A stretch of DNA of 64,000 nt from Candidatus Gemmiger avistercoris. GTDB lineage: Bacteria; Bacillota; Clostridia; Oscillospirales; Ruminococcaceae. The stretch is taken from contig DXBF01000009.1 of NCBI GenBank assembly GCA_019116705.1, forward strand, positions 20,463 to 84,462, read 5' to 3'. The position numbers and the translations under genes are program-made. Below the pieces are notes generated by a model. That model did not search any database. It saw only the letters and a list, made by a program, of their open reading frames with translations, and was not told where the DNA came from. This document shows, piece after piece, positions 47,983 through 60,738 of the stretch (positions are counted from its first letter, which is position 1; each line of letters opens with the position of its first letter).

Positions 47983-50128
47983 ACTGTTTTTCCAACTCCT
48001 TCCGGGTGATCTTCAGCACGCAGGGGCGGCCATGCGGGCAGAACGGCGGAATGGTGCCATCCATGATCTGCTGGGCCAGCGCCAGCATCTCGGCGCTGGT
48101 GGTCCTGTCTCCGGCCTTGATGGCGGCCCGGCAGGCGATGGAATGCAACACCCATTCTGTCTTTTCACGCAGTGCGTCCCGCCCGCCGTTTTGCAGGTGG
48201 GATGCCAGTTCTACCACCATATCTTCCACATCATCCACCACAACGTCCGCCGGCACAGCGCGCACCAGCACCGTAGGCCCGCCGAAATCCTCCACTTCCA
48301 CACCGGCGTCCGAGAGCAGTTCCAGGTTCTGCATCAGCGCCTGCTTTTCCCCGGCGGTCAGATTGACCTGCACGGGCACCAGCAGCATCTGCGCCGGGAC
48401 GTTGCCATAGGCGCTGGCCAGCTTCTCAAACAGAATGCGCTCGTGCGCCGCGTGCTTGTCGATGAGGCAGAGTTCTGCCCCGCGCTCGGTGATGATGTAG
48501 GTTTTGAACACTTCCCCCACCAGGCGCAGCGGTTCTGCGGCGGGCGGCGCCATCACCGTCTGTTCCGGCGCGTCCCCTTCGGCCGGCAGCGCGCTGAGGG
48601 CCGTCTGCGAGGCTTCCTCGCGTCCCGTCCCATCCGCTTCTGTGTCCCGCGGTCCCGGCAGGATGCCGCCTGCTTCCGTTTCGGGCGGGGTGGGGGCGGC
48701 CTGCATGCCGGCCAGCGCATCTGCAAGGGCAGCGGGCAGCGTACGGCCTGCTGCATCCGCCAGGCTTTCCAGGTCGTTTGCCGCCGTCGCAGGATAATGC
48801 ACGGCGGGCAGTTCCTGTCCGGGCGCGCCGTCTGCATCAGGTTCGTCCGGCAGGATGTCCAGCACGGCCTCCTCGCGGACAGCGCCCCTCTGCACAGCGG
48901 CGGAAGACGCCGCGCCCGCGTCATAGCGGGGCCCCGGGGACTCCACGTGGATGTCCCCCGGGAACGGTCTGGGCGCGACCGGCTCGGTGAGACGGTTCAA
49001 TGCACGGTACTCCGCCGCAGACAGCGTCGTAAACCGCGGTTTTCCCGGCGCCGGGCGGTGGGCCGCCGGTGCGGGCTGCAGCGGCACTTCTTTTTTCGCC
49101 GGGGCGCTCTCGTGCAGTTCAAAGCGGCATTCCCCGCTTCCCGGCGTCGTCAGCGCCGTGCGGACCGCGCGGTAGACGGCGTCGAACACATCGCTCTCCC
49201 GGGCGAAACGGATCTCCGTCTTGGCCGGGTGCACATTGACGTCCACCAGGTCCGCGGGCATTTCCAGCATCAGCACCGCGCCGGGGAATTTCCCCTGCAT
49301 CATCGTGCCTTTATAGGCGTTTTCCAGCGCCGCCATCATCGTGCGGTTTTTGACGTACCGCCCATTGACAAAGAAATGCTGGGCGCCGCGGCTGGCGCGG
49401 CAGGCCCGCGGCGGTGTGATGAGGCCCGTGACGCGGTATACGCCGCTCTCCCCTTCCACCGCCAGCAGGTCCCGGGCAAACTCACGCCCCAGCACCGCAT
49501 ACACCGCGCTGCGCAGGTCGCCGTCCCCCGGTGTGAGGAACTGCTGCTTGCCGTCGCGAAGGAAGCGGAAACTGATCTCCGGGTGGGCCAGCGCCTCGTG
49601 CAGCACGGCCTCCGACACATAGGTGCCCTCGGTGGCGTCCTTTTTCAGAAACTTCATGCGGGCGGGCGTATTGTAAAACAGGTCGCTGACCGTGATCGTC
49701 GTGCCCACCGGGCGGGCGCCGGCCTCCATGCCCTGGGGGTCGCCGCCCTCGATGCGGTAATGGCAGGCATATTCATCCTGTTCCGTCCGGGTCAGTACGT
49801 CCACCCGCGCCACGCTGGCAATGGAGGCCAGCGCCTCGCCGCGGAAGCCCAATGTATGGATATGGTTCAGATCTTCTGCCGTGGAGATCTTGCTGGTGGC
49901 ATGGCGGATGAAGGCTTTGTCGATGTACTCCGCCTCGATCCCGCTGCCGTTGTCCACGATCTGCAGCTGGGAGATCCCGCCCCGTACCGCAGACAGCGTA
50001 ATCTGGGTCGCCCCCGCGTCAATGGCGTTTTCCAGCAGTTCTTTGGCCACCGACGCAGGCCGTTCCACGACCTCGCCTGCCGCGATCAGTTCCGCTGTAT
50101 GCTTGTCCAGAACGCGGATCTCCGCCAT
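47966..50128 (-). CDS. mutL: DNA mismatch repair endonuclease MutL
   Basis: IRVLDKHTAELIAAGEVVERPASVAKELLENAIDAGAT...GFRGEALASI; C-terminal DKHAAHERILFE and CPHGRP motifs. Confidence 0.96.
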   Translation of the reverse strand: MAEIRVLDKHTAELIAAGEVVERPASVAKELLENAIDAGATQITLSAVRGGISQLQIVDNGSGIEAEYIDKAFIRHATSKISTAEDLNHIHTLGFRGEALASIASVARVDVLTRTEQDEYACHYRIEGGDPQGMEAGARPVGTTITVSDLFYNTPARMKFLKKDATEGTYVSEAVLHEALAHPEISFRFLRDGKQQFLTPGDGDLRSAVYAVLGREFARDLLAVEGESGVYRVTGLITPPRACRASRGAQHFFVNGRYVKNRTMMAALENAYKGTMMQGKFPGAVLMLEMPADLVDVNVHPAKTEIRFARESDVFDAVYRAVRTALTTPGSGECRFELHESAPAKKEVPLQPAPAAHRPAPGKPRFTTLSAAEYRALNRLTEPVAPRPFPGDIHVESPGPRYDAGAASSAAVQRGAVREEAVLDILPDEPDADGAPGQELPAVHYPATAANDLESLADAAGRTLPAALADALAGMQAAPTPPETEAGGILPGPRDTEADGTGREEASQTALSALPAEGDAPEQTVMAPPAAEPLRLVGEVFKTYIITERGAELCLIDKHAAHERILFEKLASAYGNVPAQMLLVPVQVNLTAGEKQALMQNLELLSDAGVEVEDFGGPTVLVRAVPADVVVDDVEDMVVELASHLQNGGRDALREKTEWVLHSIACRAAIKAGDRTTSAEMLALAQQIMDGTIPPFCPHGRPCVLKITRKELEKQFGRLV

Positions 50129-50143
50129 ATCATTCACCTGCCT

Positions 50144-52762
50144 TTATTCTTTGTCCAATGTGTTTTTGAGTTCGTACAGGAAGTTGAGCGCCTCCAGCGG
50201 CGTCAGCGTTTCAATATCGACGTTGTGGAGTTTTTCCACCACTTCGCTGGGGACCGGCGGATTGTTGTACGCCTCCACCGTTTCAAAGTCCAGCTGGATC
50301 GGTTTGTTGTGGTCCGGCGCGCTGGCTTCCAGCTGCCGCAGCACGGCATGGGCGCGCTTGGTGACGCTGGCGGGAAGCCCTGCCAGTTTGGCTACTTCAA
50401 TGCCGTAGCTGTCGTCGGCGGGGCCCGCCACGATCCGGCGCAGGAAGGTGATGTCCTCCCCGCGCTTTTTCACGGCGATGTTGTAGTTCTTCACGCCGTA
50501 GATATCCTGTTCCATGCCGGTCAGTTCATGGTAGTGGGTCGCAAACAGCGTCTTGCAGCCGATGTTGTCACAGATGTACTCCACCACCGCACGGGCGATG
50601 CTCATACCGTCGAAGGTGGAGGTCCCGCGGCCGATCTCGTCGAGGATAACCAGACTGTCCTTGCTGGCGTGGCGCAAAATTTCCGCCACTTCCGTCATCT
50701 CCACCATGAAGGTAGACTGCCCGGCTGCCAGATCGTCCGACGCGCCCACGCGGGTAAAGATCGCATCCACCACCCCGATGTGGGCGCTGGCCGCCGGGAC
50801 AAAACTGCCGATCTGCGCCATCAGGGCGATCAGGGCGTTCTGCCGCATATAGGTCGACTTGCCGGCCATATTGGGGCCGGTGATCAGCAGCATGCGGTTT
50901 TCACCTTCATCCAGCAGCGTGTCGTTCGGCACAAACAAGCTGCCTTTGAGCATCTGTTCGATCACCGGGTGGCGGCCTTCTTTGATCTCCATCCGGTCGC
51001 TGCCGTCCACCTCCGGCATCACATAATTGTTCTGCAGCGCTGCTTCGGCAAAGCCGGCCAGCACATCCAGCTGCGCAACCGCCAGCGCCGTGCGCTGCAG
51101 GCGGACGATCTGCGCCGATATGTCGGAAAGAAGCTCGGCAAAAAGCTGATGTTCCAGCGCCAGCAAACGTTCGTTAGCGCCCAGGATCTTGTTTTCCAGT
51201 TCTTTCAGTTCCGGGGTGATGTAGCGTTCGCCGTTGGTCAGCGTCTGCTTGCGGGTAAAGGTATCCGGGACGGAATCGGTATAGGAACGGCTGACTTCGA
51301 TATAGTAGCCGAACACCTTGTTGAAACCGATCTTCAGTTTGGGAATGCCGGTCTCCTCCCGCAGCTTGGACTCGAGGCTGGCCAGATACCCTTTGCCCCC
51401 GTGCATGATATCCCGCAGTTCATCCACTTCACTGTTGTAACCGCTGCAAATGGCGCCGCCGTCCTTCAGCGTGGCCGGGGGATCGTCCACCAGCGTATTC
51501 TCGATCCTTTCCTGCAGATCCTGCAGCGGATCGATCTGCTGCGCCAGCTGTTCCAGCAGCGGCGCCCCGCAGGCAGCCGCCTGTTCCCGGATTTGCGGCA
51601 GACGGGCGCAGGTATCGCCGAGCGCCTTTACTTCCCGCGGCGTCGCCGAACCGTACAGGATACGGGTCGTGAGCCGTTCCATATCATATACGTGGGAAAG
51701 CGCCTCCTTGAGATCCGCCCGCGCGATGTTTGCGGTGTACAGGGCCTGCACAGCCGAAAGGCGCGCATTGATCGCGTCCGCATCCACCAGAGGCTGTTCG
51801 ATCCAGGCGCGCAGCAGCCGCTTGCCCATCGACGTTTCAGTCTTATCCAACACCCAAAGCAGCGTACCGCGCTTTTCCCGGCCGCGCATGGTTTCCGTCA
51901 ATTCCAGGTTGGCGCGCGTGACCGGGGACAGGCGCATATACTGGGCGTCCGCATAGTTTTCTACCGACTTGATCCGTTCCAGCCCGTGCTTTTGGGTCTC
52001 CTGCAGGTAGTTCAGCAGCGCCGCCACGGCATACGGCACCAGGCAGTCCGCCTCGTACCCCATCGCCTTGCGCCAGCCCGCGCCGAACTGCCCCGCCATC
52101 GTCGCTTCCACAAGCGCATCCTGATAGCAGGCGTCCTCCCGCAGTTCCACAAGGGCGCTGGTGTGCTGCTTGATGTAAGCGGTCACATCCTTGAAGTCCA
52201 GTATGCCCGGGCAGATCAGGATCTCGCTGGGCATAAAGCGGCACAGTTCCGTAATGATCGCAGGGCCGAGCTTTTCTGCTTCCAGTTCCGTCGCGCGCGC
52301 CTCGCCGGTGGAAATATCGGCAAAGCAGACGCCCGCCTTCCAGCGGCCCCGGCGGCGTTTGCAGTAGATGCTGCACAGGTAATTGTTTTTATCCTCGTCC
52401 AGCATGCTGCTCTCGATAACAGTTCCCGGCGTGACCACCCGGATGATGTCGCGCTTGACCAGCCCCTTGGCCAGCGCCGGGTCCTCCATCTGTTCGCAGA
52501 TCGCCACCTTGTAGCCCTTGGCGATCAGCCGCGCCACATAGGTCTCATAGGAGTGGAAGGGTACGCCGCACATGGGGGCGCGCTCTTCCTTGCCGCAGTT
52601 TTTGCCCGTCAGGGTCAATTCCAATTCCCTTGAGGCCGTCAGCGCGTCGTCGTAGAACATCTCATAGAAGTCGCCTACGCGGTAAAATACGATCTCATTG
52701 GGATGCTGTTTCTTGATCTCAAAATACTGCTGCATCATGGGCGATACTGTTTGTTCGGCCAT
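50144..52762 (-). CDS. mutS: DNA mismatch repair protein MutS
   Basis: 872 aa; ITGPNMAGKSTYMRQNALIALMAQ, DEIGRGTSTFDGMSIA. Confidence 0.97.
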   Translation of the reverse strand: MAEQTVSPMMQQYFEIKKQHPNEIVFYRVGDFYEMFYDDALTASRELELTLTGKNCGKEERAPMCGVPFHSYETYVARLIAKGYKVAICEQMEDPALAKGLVKRDIIRVVTPGTVIESSMLDEDKNNYLCSIYCKRRRGRWKAGVCFADISTGEARATELEAEKLGPAIITELCRFMPSEILICPGILDFKDVTAYIKQHTSALVELREDACYQDALVEATMAGQFGAGWRKAMGYEADCLVPYAVAALLNYLQETQKHGLERIKSVENYADAQYMRLSPVTRANLELTETMRGREKRGTLLWVLDKTETSMGKRLLRAWIEQPLVDADAINARLSAVQALYTANIARADLKEALSHVYDMERLTTRILYGSATPREVKALGDTCARLPQIREQAAACGAPLLEQLAQQIDPLQDLQERIENTLVDDPPATLKDGGAICSGYNSEVDELRDIMHGGKGYLASLESKLREETGIPKLKIGFNKVFGYYIEVSRSYTDSVPDTFTRKQTLTNGERYITPELKELENKILGANERLLALEHQLFAELLSDISAQIVRLQRTALAVAQLDVLAGFAEAALQNNYVMPEVDGSDRMEIKEGRHPVIEQMLKGSLFVPNDTLLDEGENRMLLITGPNMAGKSTYMRQNALIALMAQIGSFVPAASAHIGVVDAIFTRVGASDDLAAGQSTFMVEMTEVAEILRHASKDSLVILDEIGRGTSTFDGMSIARAVVEYICDNIGCKTLFATHYHELTGMEQDIYGVKNYNIAVKKRGEDITFLRRIVAGPADDSYGIEVAKLAGLPASVTKRAHAVLRQLEASAPDHNKPIQLDFETVEAYNNPPVPSEVVEKLHNVDIETLTPLEALNFLYELKNTLDKE

Positions 52763-52815
52763 GTTTCACACTCCTGTTGTTTCTGCTTTCCTGATCTGCC
52801 GTATCCAGGCCGCGC

Positions 52816-53223
52816 TCAGTGGCAGCCCGCGCAGGTCGCGCAGCTGCCGGTGCAGCCGCCCGCCGGTTCCTGGACCGTCATGGGGTCGCCGCCGTTCATA
52901 GCCGTGTTGATGATGGCGTCGATATAGTTGACCATCGCTTCGCAGGCATTCTTGGCCTCGTTGTAGCGCATCATGCCCTCGCTGGCCATGATCTGGTCGT
53001 ACAGCGCGTTGATCTTCTGGTTCAGTTCCGCCACGCGGGCCGCGTCCGTCTCGGTCTTGCTGCTCTCATTGTTCAGGTCCAGACGGGCCAGATTGAACTC
53101 CCCGATCAGCCCCTGCAGTTCCTGGTCCGCATCGTTGGCGCGGCGCGCCGCGTCCAGTTCCAGATAACGGGGGTCGGTCTGCATCGCGGCAGCCGCTTTC
53201 TTGAAAAGATCCATGCAATCCAT
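52816..53223 (-). CDS. YlbF/YmcA (RicA/RicF) family protein with a Cys-rich C-terminal tail
   Basis: [50 protein letters not shown]...GGCTGSCATCAGCH; between miaB and mutS as ymcA is in B. subtilis. Start trimmed to ATG 53223. Confidence 0.85.
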   Translation of the reverse strand: MDCMDLFKKAAAAMQTDPRYLELDAARRANDADQELQGLIGEFNLARLDLNNESSKTETDAARVAELNQKINALYDQIMASEGMMRYNEAKNACEAMVNYIDAIINTAMNGGDPMTVQEPAGGCTGSCATCAGCH

Positions 53224-53243
53224 TGTAGTGACTCCTTTTTTGT

Positions 53244-54650
53244 TTATACTTCTGTTTCGGTCGTGTTTTCCTGTGCCAGTTCGCCCACCAGCAGCGCCGC
53301 GCGGGAGCCCGTCAGGCGGACCTGCGCCCACTGACCGATCAACGACTCCGGCGCGGGGAATTCCACCACCAGGTTGTTGTCAAGACGCCCATTGCAGGTG
53401 CCCGGGGTACGCCCGGCCGCTTCCACCAACACACGCACCGTCTGTCCGGCCATGGCGGCCACCGCGGCAAAGGCGTATTCATCCTGCACGCGCAGCAGCC
53501 GTTCCATCCGCGCCGCTTTTTCGGCATGGGTGACGGGGTCCGGCATTCGGGCTGCCGGGGTCCCGCTGCGCTTTGAATAGATGAAGGTGAACAGCTGCAT
53601 ATAGCCCACTTCCCGCACCAGATCCAGCGTGGCGGAGAAATCCTCCTCCGTCTCGCCGGGGAACCCGACAATGATGTCGCTGGAGAAGGTGACCCCGGGG
53701 ATCTTCTGCCGGGCATAGCGCACCAGTTCCTTGTACTGTTCCGCCGTATAGCGGCGGTTCATCTGCTGCAGGACCCGGTCGCTGCCGGACTGTACCGGCA
53801 GATGGATGTGCTTGCACAAATGAGGCTGCGCGGCGATGGTGTCGATCAGCTTGCGGCTGGCATCCTTGGGGTGGCTCGTCATAAAGCGGATCTGGTAATC
53901 CCCCGGCACCTCGCACAGAAGGTTCAGCAGGTCGGCGAAATCCACGGGCTGTGCCAGCCCCTTGCCGTAGCTGTTGACATTCTGCCCCAGCAGGGTGATC
54001 TCCTTGTAGCCGTTTGCCACCAGACCCCGGAACTCCGCCAGGATGGCGCCGGGTTCCCGGCTGCGTTCCCGCCCCCGCACATACGGTACAATACAATAGG
54101 TGCAGAAGTTGTCGCAACCATACATGATCGGCAGCCAGGCGCGGAATCCCGAATCCCTTCGGATGGGCAGTTCCTCGACCACCGCGTTCCGCTGCTCCGG
54201 CATCTGCAGGTAGCGTTTGCCGCGCCGCAGACGCTCCGCCAGCATGGCGGGCAGCCGGTCGATGCCGTCCACACCGAACACCAGGTCCACGTACGGATAA
54301 CTCTGGCGCAGCTTTTCCACGATATGAGGCTGCTGCGCCATGCAGCCGCAGACGCCGATGACCAGTTTCGGGTTCTGTTCCTTCAGTTTTTTCAGCGCGC
54401 CGATATTGCCGAACACCCGCTGCTCTGCATGTTCCCGCACCGCGCAGGTGTTGAACAGGATCAGGTCGGCGTCCTCCAGCGAATCGCACAGCCCGAAACC
54501 CACGTCCTGCAGAACGCCGCGGATCTTCTCCCCGTCGTTGACGTTCTGCTGGCAGCCGTAGCTGCGCACATAGGCCATCGGCGGCGTCTCGTAATAAGCC
54601 GCCAGCGTTTCCGCCGCCGCACTGTCATGCGAATAAGTCAGTTTTTCCAA
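53244..54650 (-). CDS. miaB: tRNA-2-methylthio-N6-dimethylallyladenosine synthase
   Basis: YVRSYGCQQNVNDGEKIRGVL, radical-SAM CDNFCTYCIVPYVRGRERSR, TRAM domain; TTG start at 54650 with AAGGAGA SD. Confidence 0.95.
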   Translation of the reverse strand: MEKLTYSHDSAAAETLAAYYETPPMAYVRSYGCQQNVNDGEKIRGVLQDVGFGLCDSLEDADLILFNTCAVREHAEQRVFGNIGALKKLKEQNPKLVIGVCGCMAQQPHIVEKLRQSYPYVDLVFGVDGIDRLPAMLAERLRRGKRYLQMPEQRNAVVEELPIRRDSGFRAWLPIMYGCDNFCTYCIVPYVRGRERSREPGAILAEFRGLVANGYKEITLLGQNVNSYGKGLAQPVDFADLLNLLCEVPGDYQIRFMTSHPKDASRKLIDTIAAQPHLCKHIHLPVQSGSDRVLQQMNRRYTAEQYKELVRYARQKIPGVTFSSDIIVGFPGETEEDFSATLDLVREVGYMQLFTFIYSKRSGTPAARMPDPVTHAEKAARMERLLRVQDEYAFAAVAAMAGQTVRVLVEAAGRTPGTCNGRLDNNLVVEFPAPESLIGQWAQVRLTGSRAALLVGELAQENTTETEV

Positions 54651-54682
54651 GTGAATTCTCCTTAAAGGGCACACAAATCCAA

Positions 54683-54699
54683 TATACTGTACCAGTATA
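54683..54699. promoter_or_regulatory. Palindrome TATACTG-N3-CAGTATA overlapping the predicted miaB promoter -10
   Basis: 7-3-7 perfect inverted repeat; minus strand TTTGC-TATACT forms an extended -10. Confidence 0.55.
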
Positions 54700-54814
54700 G
54701 CAAATTGCGGAAAAAAGTACAAGCAGTTGTTTCGGATTTTTCATACTATACGCTATCCTGTGGTTTGCCGTACAACAGCAAGCAGGAGCCCCCGCTCCGG
54801 GAAGCTCCTGCTTT

Positions 54815-57708
<2,894 letters not shown>

Positions 57709-57712
<4 letters not shown>

Positions 57713-59754
57713 TTTTTGTATTTCCTCCTGCCCTTGCGGGTCTTTGCGGCGGCTTTCCGCCCGCCGGCGTCCGCGGCGGCAGGGTCCTCCCCGCGCTCCA
57801 GCCGGGCGATCTCGTCGCGCAGCTGGGCCGCCAGTTCAAACTGCAGCAGCCGGGCCGCTTCTTTCATTTCCTTTGTCATGCGCTCGATGGTCTGCTGGCG
57901 TTCAGCGCGGCTCATGCGGTGCTGGCGCATCCGCTTGTTTTCCTCGCTCATGCTGATCTCCAGCCCGTCCCCAATGGCCTTGACGATGGTCTTGGGCGTG
58001 ATGCCGTGTTCTTCATTATAGGCAGCCTGAATCGCGCGGCGGCGCTCCGTCTCCAAAATTGCCCGTTCCATGCTGGGTGTGACTTCGTCGGCGTACATCA
58101 GCACCACGCCGTTCGCATTGCGCGCGGCGCGCCCGATGGTCTGGATCAGGCTGGTCTCGCTGCGCAAAAAGCCTTCTTTGTCTGCATCCAGAATGGCGAT
58201 CAGCGAGACTTCCGGCAGGTCAAGCCCCTCGCGCAGCAGGTTGATCCCCACGATCACGTCGATCGCGCCGACCCGCAGGTCCTTGATGATCTCCATACGC
58301 TCAAAGGTATCCACCTCGTGGTGCATATACTTCGTCTTGACGCCGTGTTCTTCGAGATAATCGGTCAGATCCTCCGCCATTTTCACCGTCAACGTCGTGA
58401 CCAGCGCCCGTTCGTTGCGCTCGATACGCTGGCGGATCTCCCCCAGCAGATCTTCGATCTGACCTTCCACCGGACGCACGATGACCAGCGGGTCCAGCAG
58501 CCCGGTGGGCCGGATCACCTGCTCGGCTACCCGGCTGGAATGCTGGCGTTCATAGTCGCCCGGTGTAGCCGAAACGAAGATCTTCTGGTGGATTTTCTGT
58601 TCAAATTCTTCAAAGCGCAACGGCCGGTTGTCAAATGCCGACGGCAGACGGAATCCGTATTCGACCAGCGTTTTTTTGCGGCTGTAATCCCCGCCGAACA
58701 TGCCGCGGACCTGCGGCAGCATCACATGGCTTTCGTCCACCATCAACAGGAAATCGTCAGGAAAATAGTCCAGCAGTGTAGTCGGCGTTGAGCCGGGGGC
58801 GCGCCCCGACAGCACTGCAGAGTAATTCTCGATGCCTTTGCAGGTCCCTACTTCCTGCAGCATCTCCATATCGTAGTTGGTACGCTGCTGGATGCGCTGG
58901 GCCTCCAGCAGCTTGCCTTCCGCGGTAAATTTTTCGACCTGCTGCTGCATTTCCTCAGCGATCTTCGCCAGCCCGGCCTTCATCTTTTCCGGCCCCACGA
59001 TATAATGGCTGGCCGGGAAAATCGCTACATGGCGGACCACATTCCTGTGTTCGCCGGTGAGCGGGTCGAATTCGACAATACGGTCGATCTCGTCGCCGAA
59101 GAATTCGACCCGGATCGCATACTCGTCGTTGTAGGCGAGGTGGACGTCCACCGTATCGCCCTTGACGCGGAACTTATTACGGATGAAGTTCATATCATTG
59201 CGCTCATACTGCAGTTTGACCAGGCGGGCGCACAGTTCGTCCCGCTCCATCTGCATGCCGGGCCGCAGGCTGATGACCATGCTGCGGTAATCAATGGGGT
59301 CGCCCAGGGAATAGATGCAGGACACGCTGGCCACAATGATGACGTTGCGCTGTTCCGAAAGAGCCGCCGTGGCGGAATGGCGCAGCCGGTCGATCTCATC
59401 GTTGATGGCGCTGTCTTTTTCGATATAGGTATCGGTCGAAGGGATATAAGCTTCCGGCTGGTAATAGTCGTAGTAGGAGACGAAATATTCCACCGCATCA
59501 TCCGGGAAAAAACCGCGCATTTCCGTGCAGATCTGGCTGGCCAGCGTCTTGTTGGGCTCCAGGATCAGGGTGGGCCGGTTACAGCGCGCGATGATGTTGG
59601 CCATTGTGAACGTCTTGCCGGAACCTGTTACGCCCAGCAGCGTCTGCGCCTCGTCCCCCGCCTCGATCCCCTGCACCAGCGCCTCGATCGCCTGCGGTTG
59701 ATCGCCTGTCGGCTGAAACGGTGCTTTCAAATGAAAAATGTCCTCCACGGCCAA
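57709..59754 (-). CDS. uvrB: Excinuclease ABC subunit UvrB
   Basis: [34 protein letters not shown]-terminal UVR motif; TTG start with AGGGGG SD. Confidence 0.97.
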
Positions 59755-59766
59755 GCCCCCTCATTT

Positions 59767-59783
59767 AACAACATTTTGTTGTT
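59767..59783. promoter_or_regulatory. Candidate operator palindrome at the predicted uvrBA transcription start
   Basis: AACAACA-TTT-TGTTGTT perfect 7-3-7 inverted repeat just downstream of the -10. Confidence 0.55.
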
Positions 59784-59788
59784 TTTTG

Positions 59789-59817
59789 ATTATACCATAG
59801 GCGTTTTTATAAGTAAA
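59789..59817 (-). promoter_or_regulatory. Promoter of uvrB-uvrA (TTTACT-17-TATAAT)
   Basis: Minus strand -10 TATAAT at 59789-59794, -35-like TTTACT 17 nt upstream. Confidence 0.6.
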
Positions 59818-59850
59818 GTCCCCCTGCCGGACATTTTGTGCCGGCCAGAC

Positions 59851-59886
59851 AAAAAAATACACTCTGCCGCACAAGCTGCAGAGTGT
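59851..59886 (-). terminator. Intrinsic terminator of radC
   Basis: ACACTCTGC/GCAGAGTGT 9-bp stem followed by ATTTTTTT on the minus strand. Confidence 0.85.
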
Positions 59887-59893
59887 TGCTTTT

Positions 59894-60628
59894 TTACCGA
59901 CTGGCGGCATTCAGGATCTGCATCCCGCCGCCGCACTGCGGCAAACAGCCCCGTTGCCGCATGGAGCAGGTCTCCTCCCCCGCCACAATGATGTGGTCGA
60001 TGATTGAAACGCCCAATGGTTCCAGCGCTTTCATCACGCCCGCCGTAGCGATCACATCCGCTTCACTCGGAAGCGCCAGCCCCGTGGGGTGGTTGTGCGC
60101 CAGGATCCCGCAGGTTGCGTCGGTACGCGCCACATCACGCAACAATTTACGCGCGTCTACGTGGACCCGGTTCGGGACCCCCTCGGCAATGCGCATATCC
60201 CGCACAGGACGGCATTTATCGTCCAGCAAGATAAGATACAGCAGTTCGTTCTGTTTCCCCAGGAACAATGGCTTCACATATTCTGCCGCCCGTTCCGCCG
60301 CATCCAGCGCCGTGCGGCGCTTGCGCTTTTTCAACGCATAGTAGCGGTTAAACGCCATAACCGTATGGATCAGGTTCGCGCTGCGCGGGCCAATGCCCTC
60401 CACGCGCTGCAATTCCTCCGGCTCTGCCTCCATGACCTTGCAGAAATCCCCAAAATGCTGGATCAGCCGATGCGCCAGTTCATTCGTATCCTTGCGCGGG
60501 ATCGCCAAAAACAGCAGATATTCCAGCGCTTCATGTTCCGCCAGGCTTTCCAGTCCGTCGCGCGCCACTCTTTCCTGCATACGGGCTCGATGGTTTTCGT
60601 GCAGCGGATGCTCCGTCCTTTTTGCCAT
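59894..60628 (-). CDS. radC: RadC family JAB-domain protein
   Basis: JAMM-like GILAHNHPTGLALPSEAD; N-terminal HhH region (VEGIGPRSANLI). Confidence 0.93.
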   Translation of the reverse strand: MAKRTEHPLHENHRARMQERVARDGLESLAEHEALEYLLFLAIPRKDTNELAHRLIQHFGDFCKVMEAEPEELQRVEGIGPRSANLIHTVMAFNRYYALKKRKRRTALDAAERAAEYVKPLFLGKQNELLYLILLDDKCRPVRDMRIAEGVPNRVHVDARKLLRDVARTDATCGILAHNHPTGLALPSEADVIATAGVMKALEPLGVSIIDHIIVAGEETCSMRQRGCLPQCGGGMQILNAASR

Positions 60629-60679
60629 CCGTTTTACATCCTTTCGCCGGTTTGCTTTACGTTTTTCTGATTTTATATT

Positions 60680-60708
60680 ATTATATACTGTACAAAAACA
60701 ATTTGCAA
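60680..60708 (-). promoter_or_regulatory. radC promoter (TTGCAA-17-TATAAT), overlapping a divergent + strand promoter for the rluA-family gene
   Basis: Minus -10 at 60680-60685, -35 at 60703-60708; + strand TTGCTT-18-TATTAT just upstream. Confidence 0.65.
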
Positions 60709-60738
60709 AGGGCTATTCCCCAGGCAAGAGAGGAAATC

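Noticed and set aside
47957-52633. 1558-aa + strand ORF
   Set aside because: Lies antisense across mutL and mutS, which have clear family motifs; composition is an antisense shadow of GC-rich coding DNA, no recognisable domain.
53479-54489. 336-aa minus-strand ORF overlapping miaB
   Set aside because: Out-of-frame reading of miaB; MiaB radical-SAM and TRAM motifs are in the other frame.
54779-54810. Hairpin AGCAGGAGC...GCTCCTGCT after uvrA as a uvrA terminator
   Set aside because: The T-run is on the + strand side; on the minus strand the tail is CTTGCTGTTG, so it is not a convincing intrinsic terminator for uvrA.
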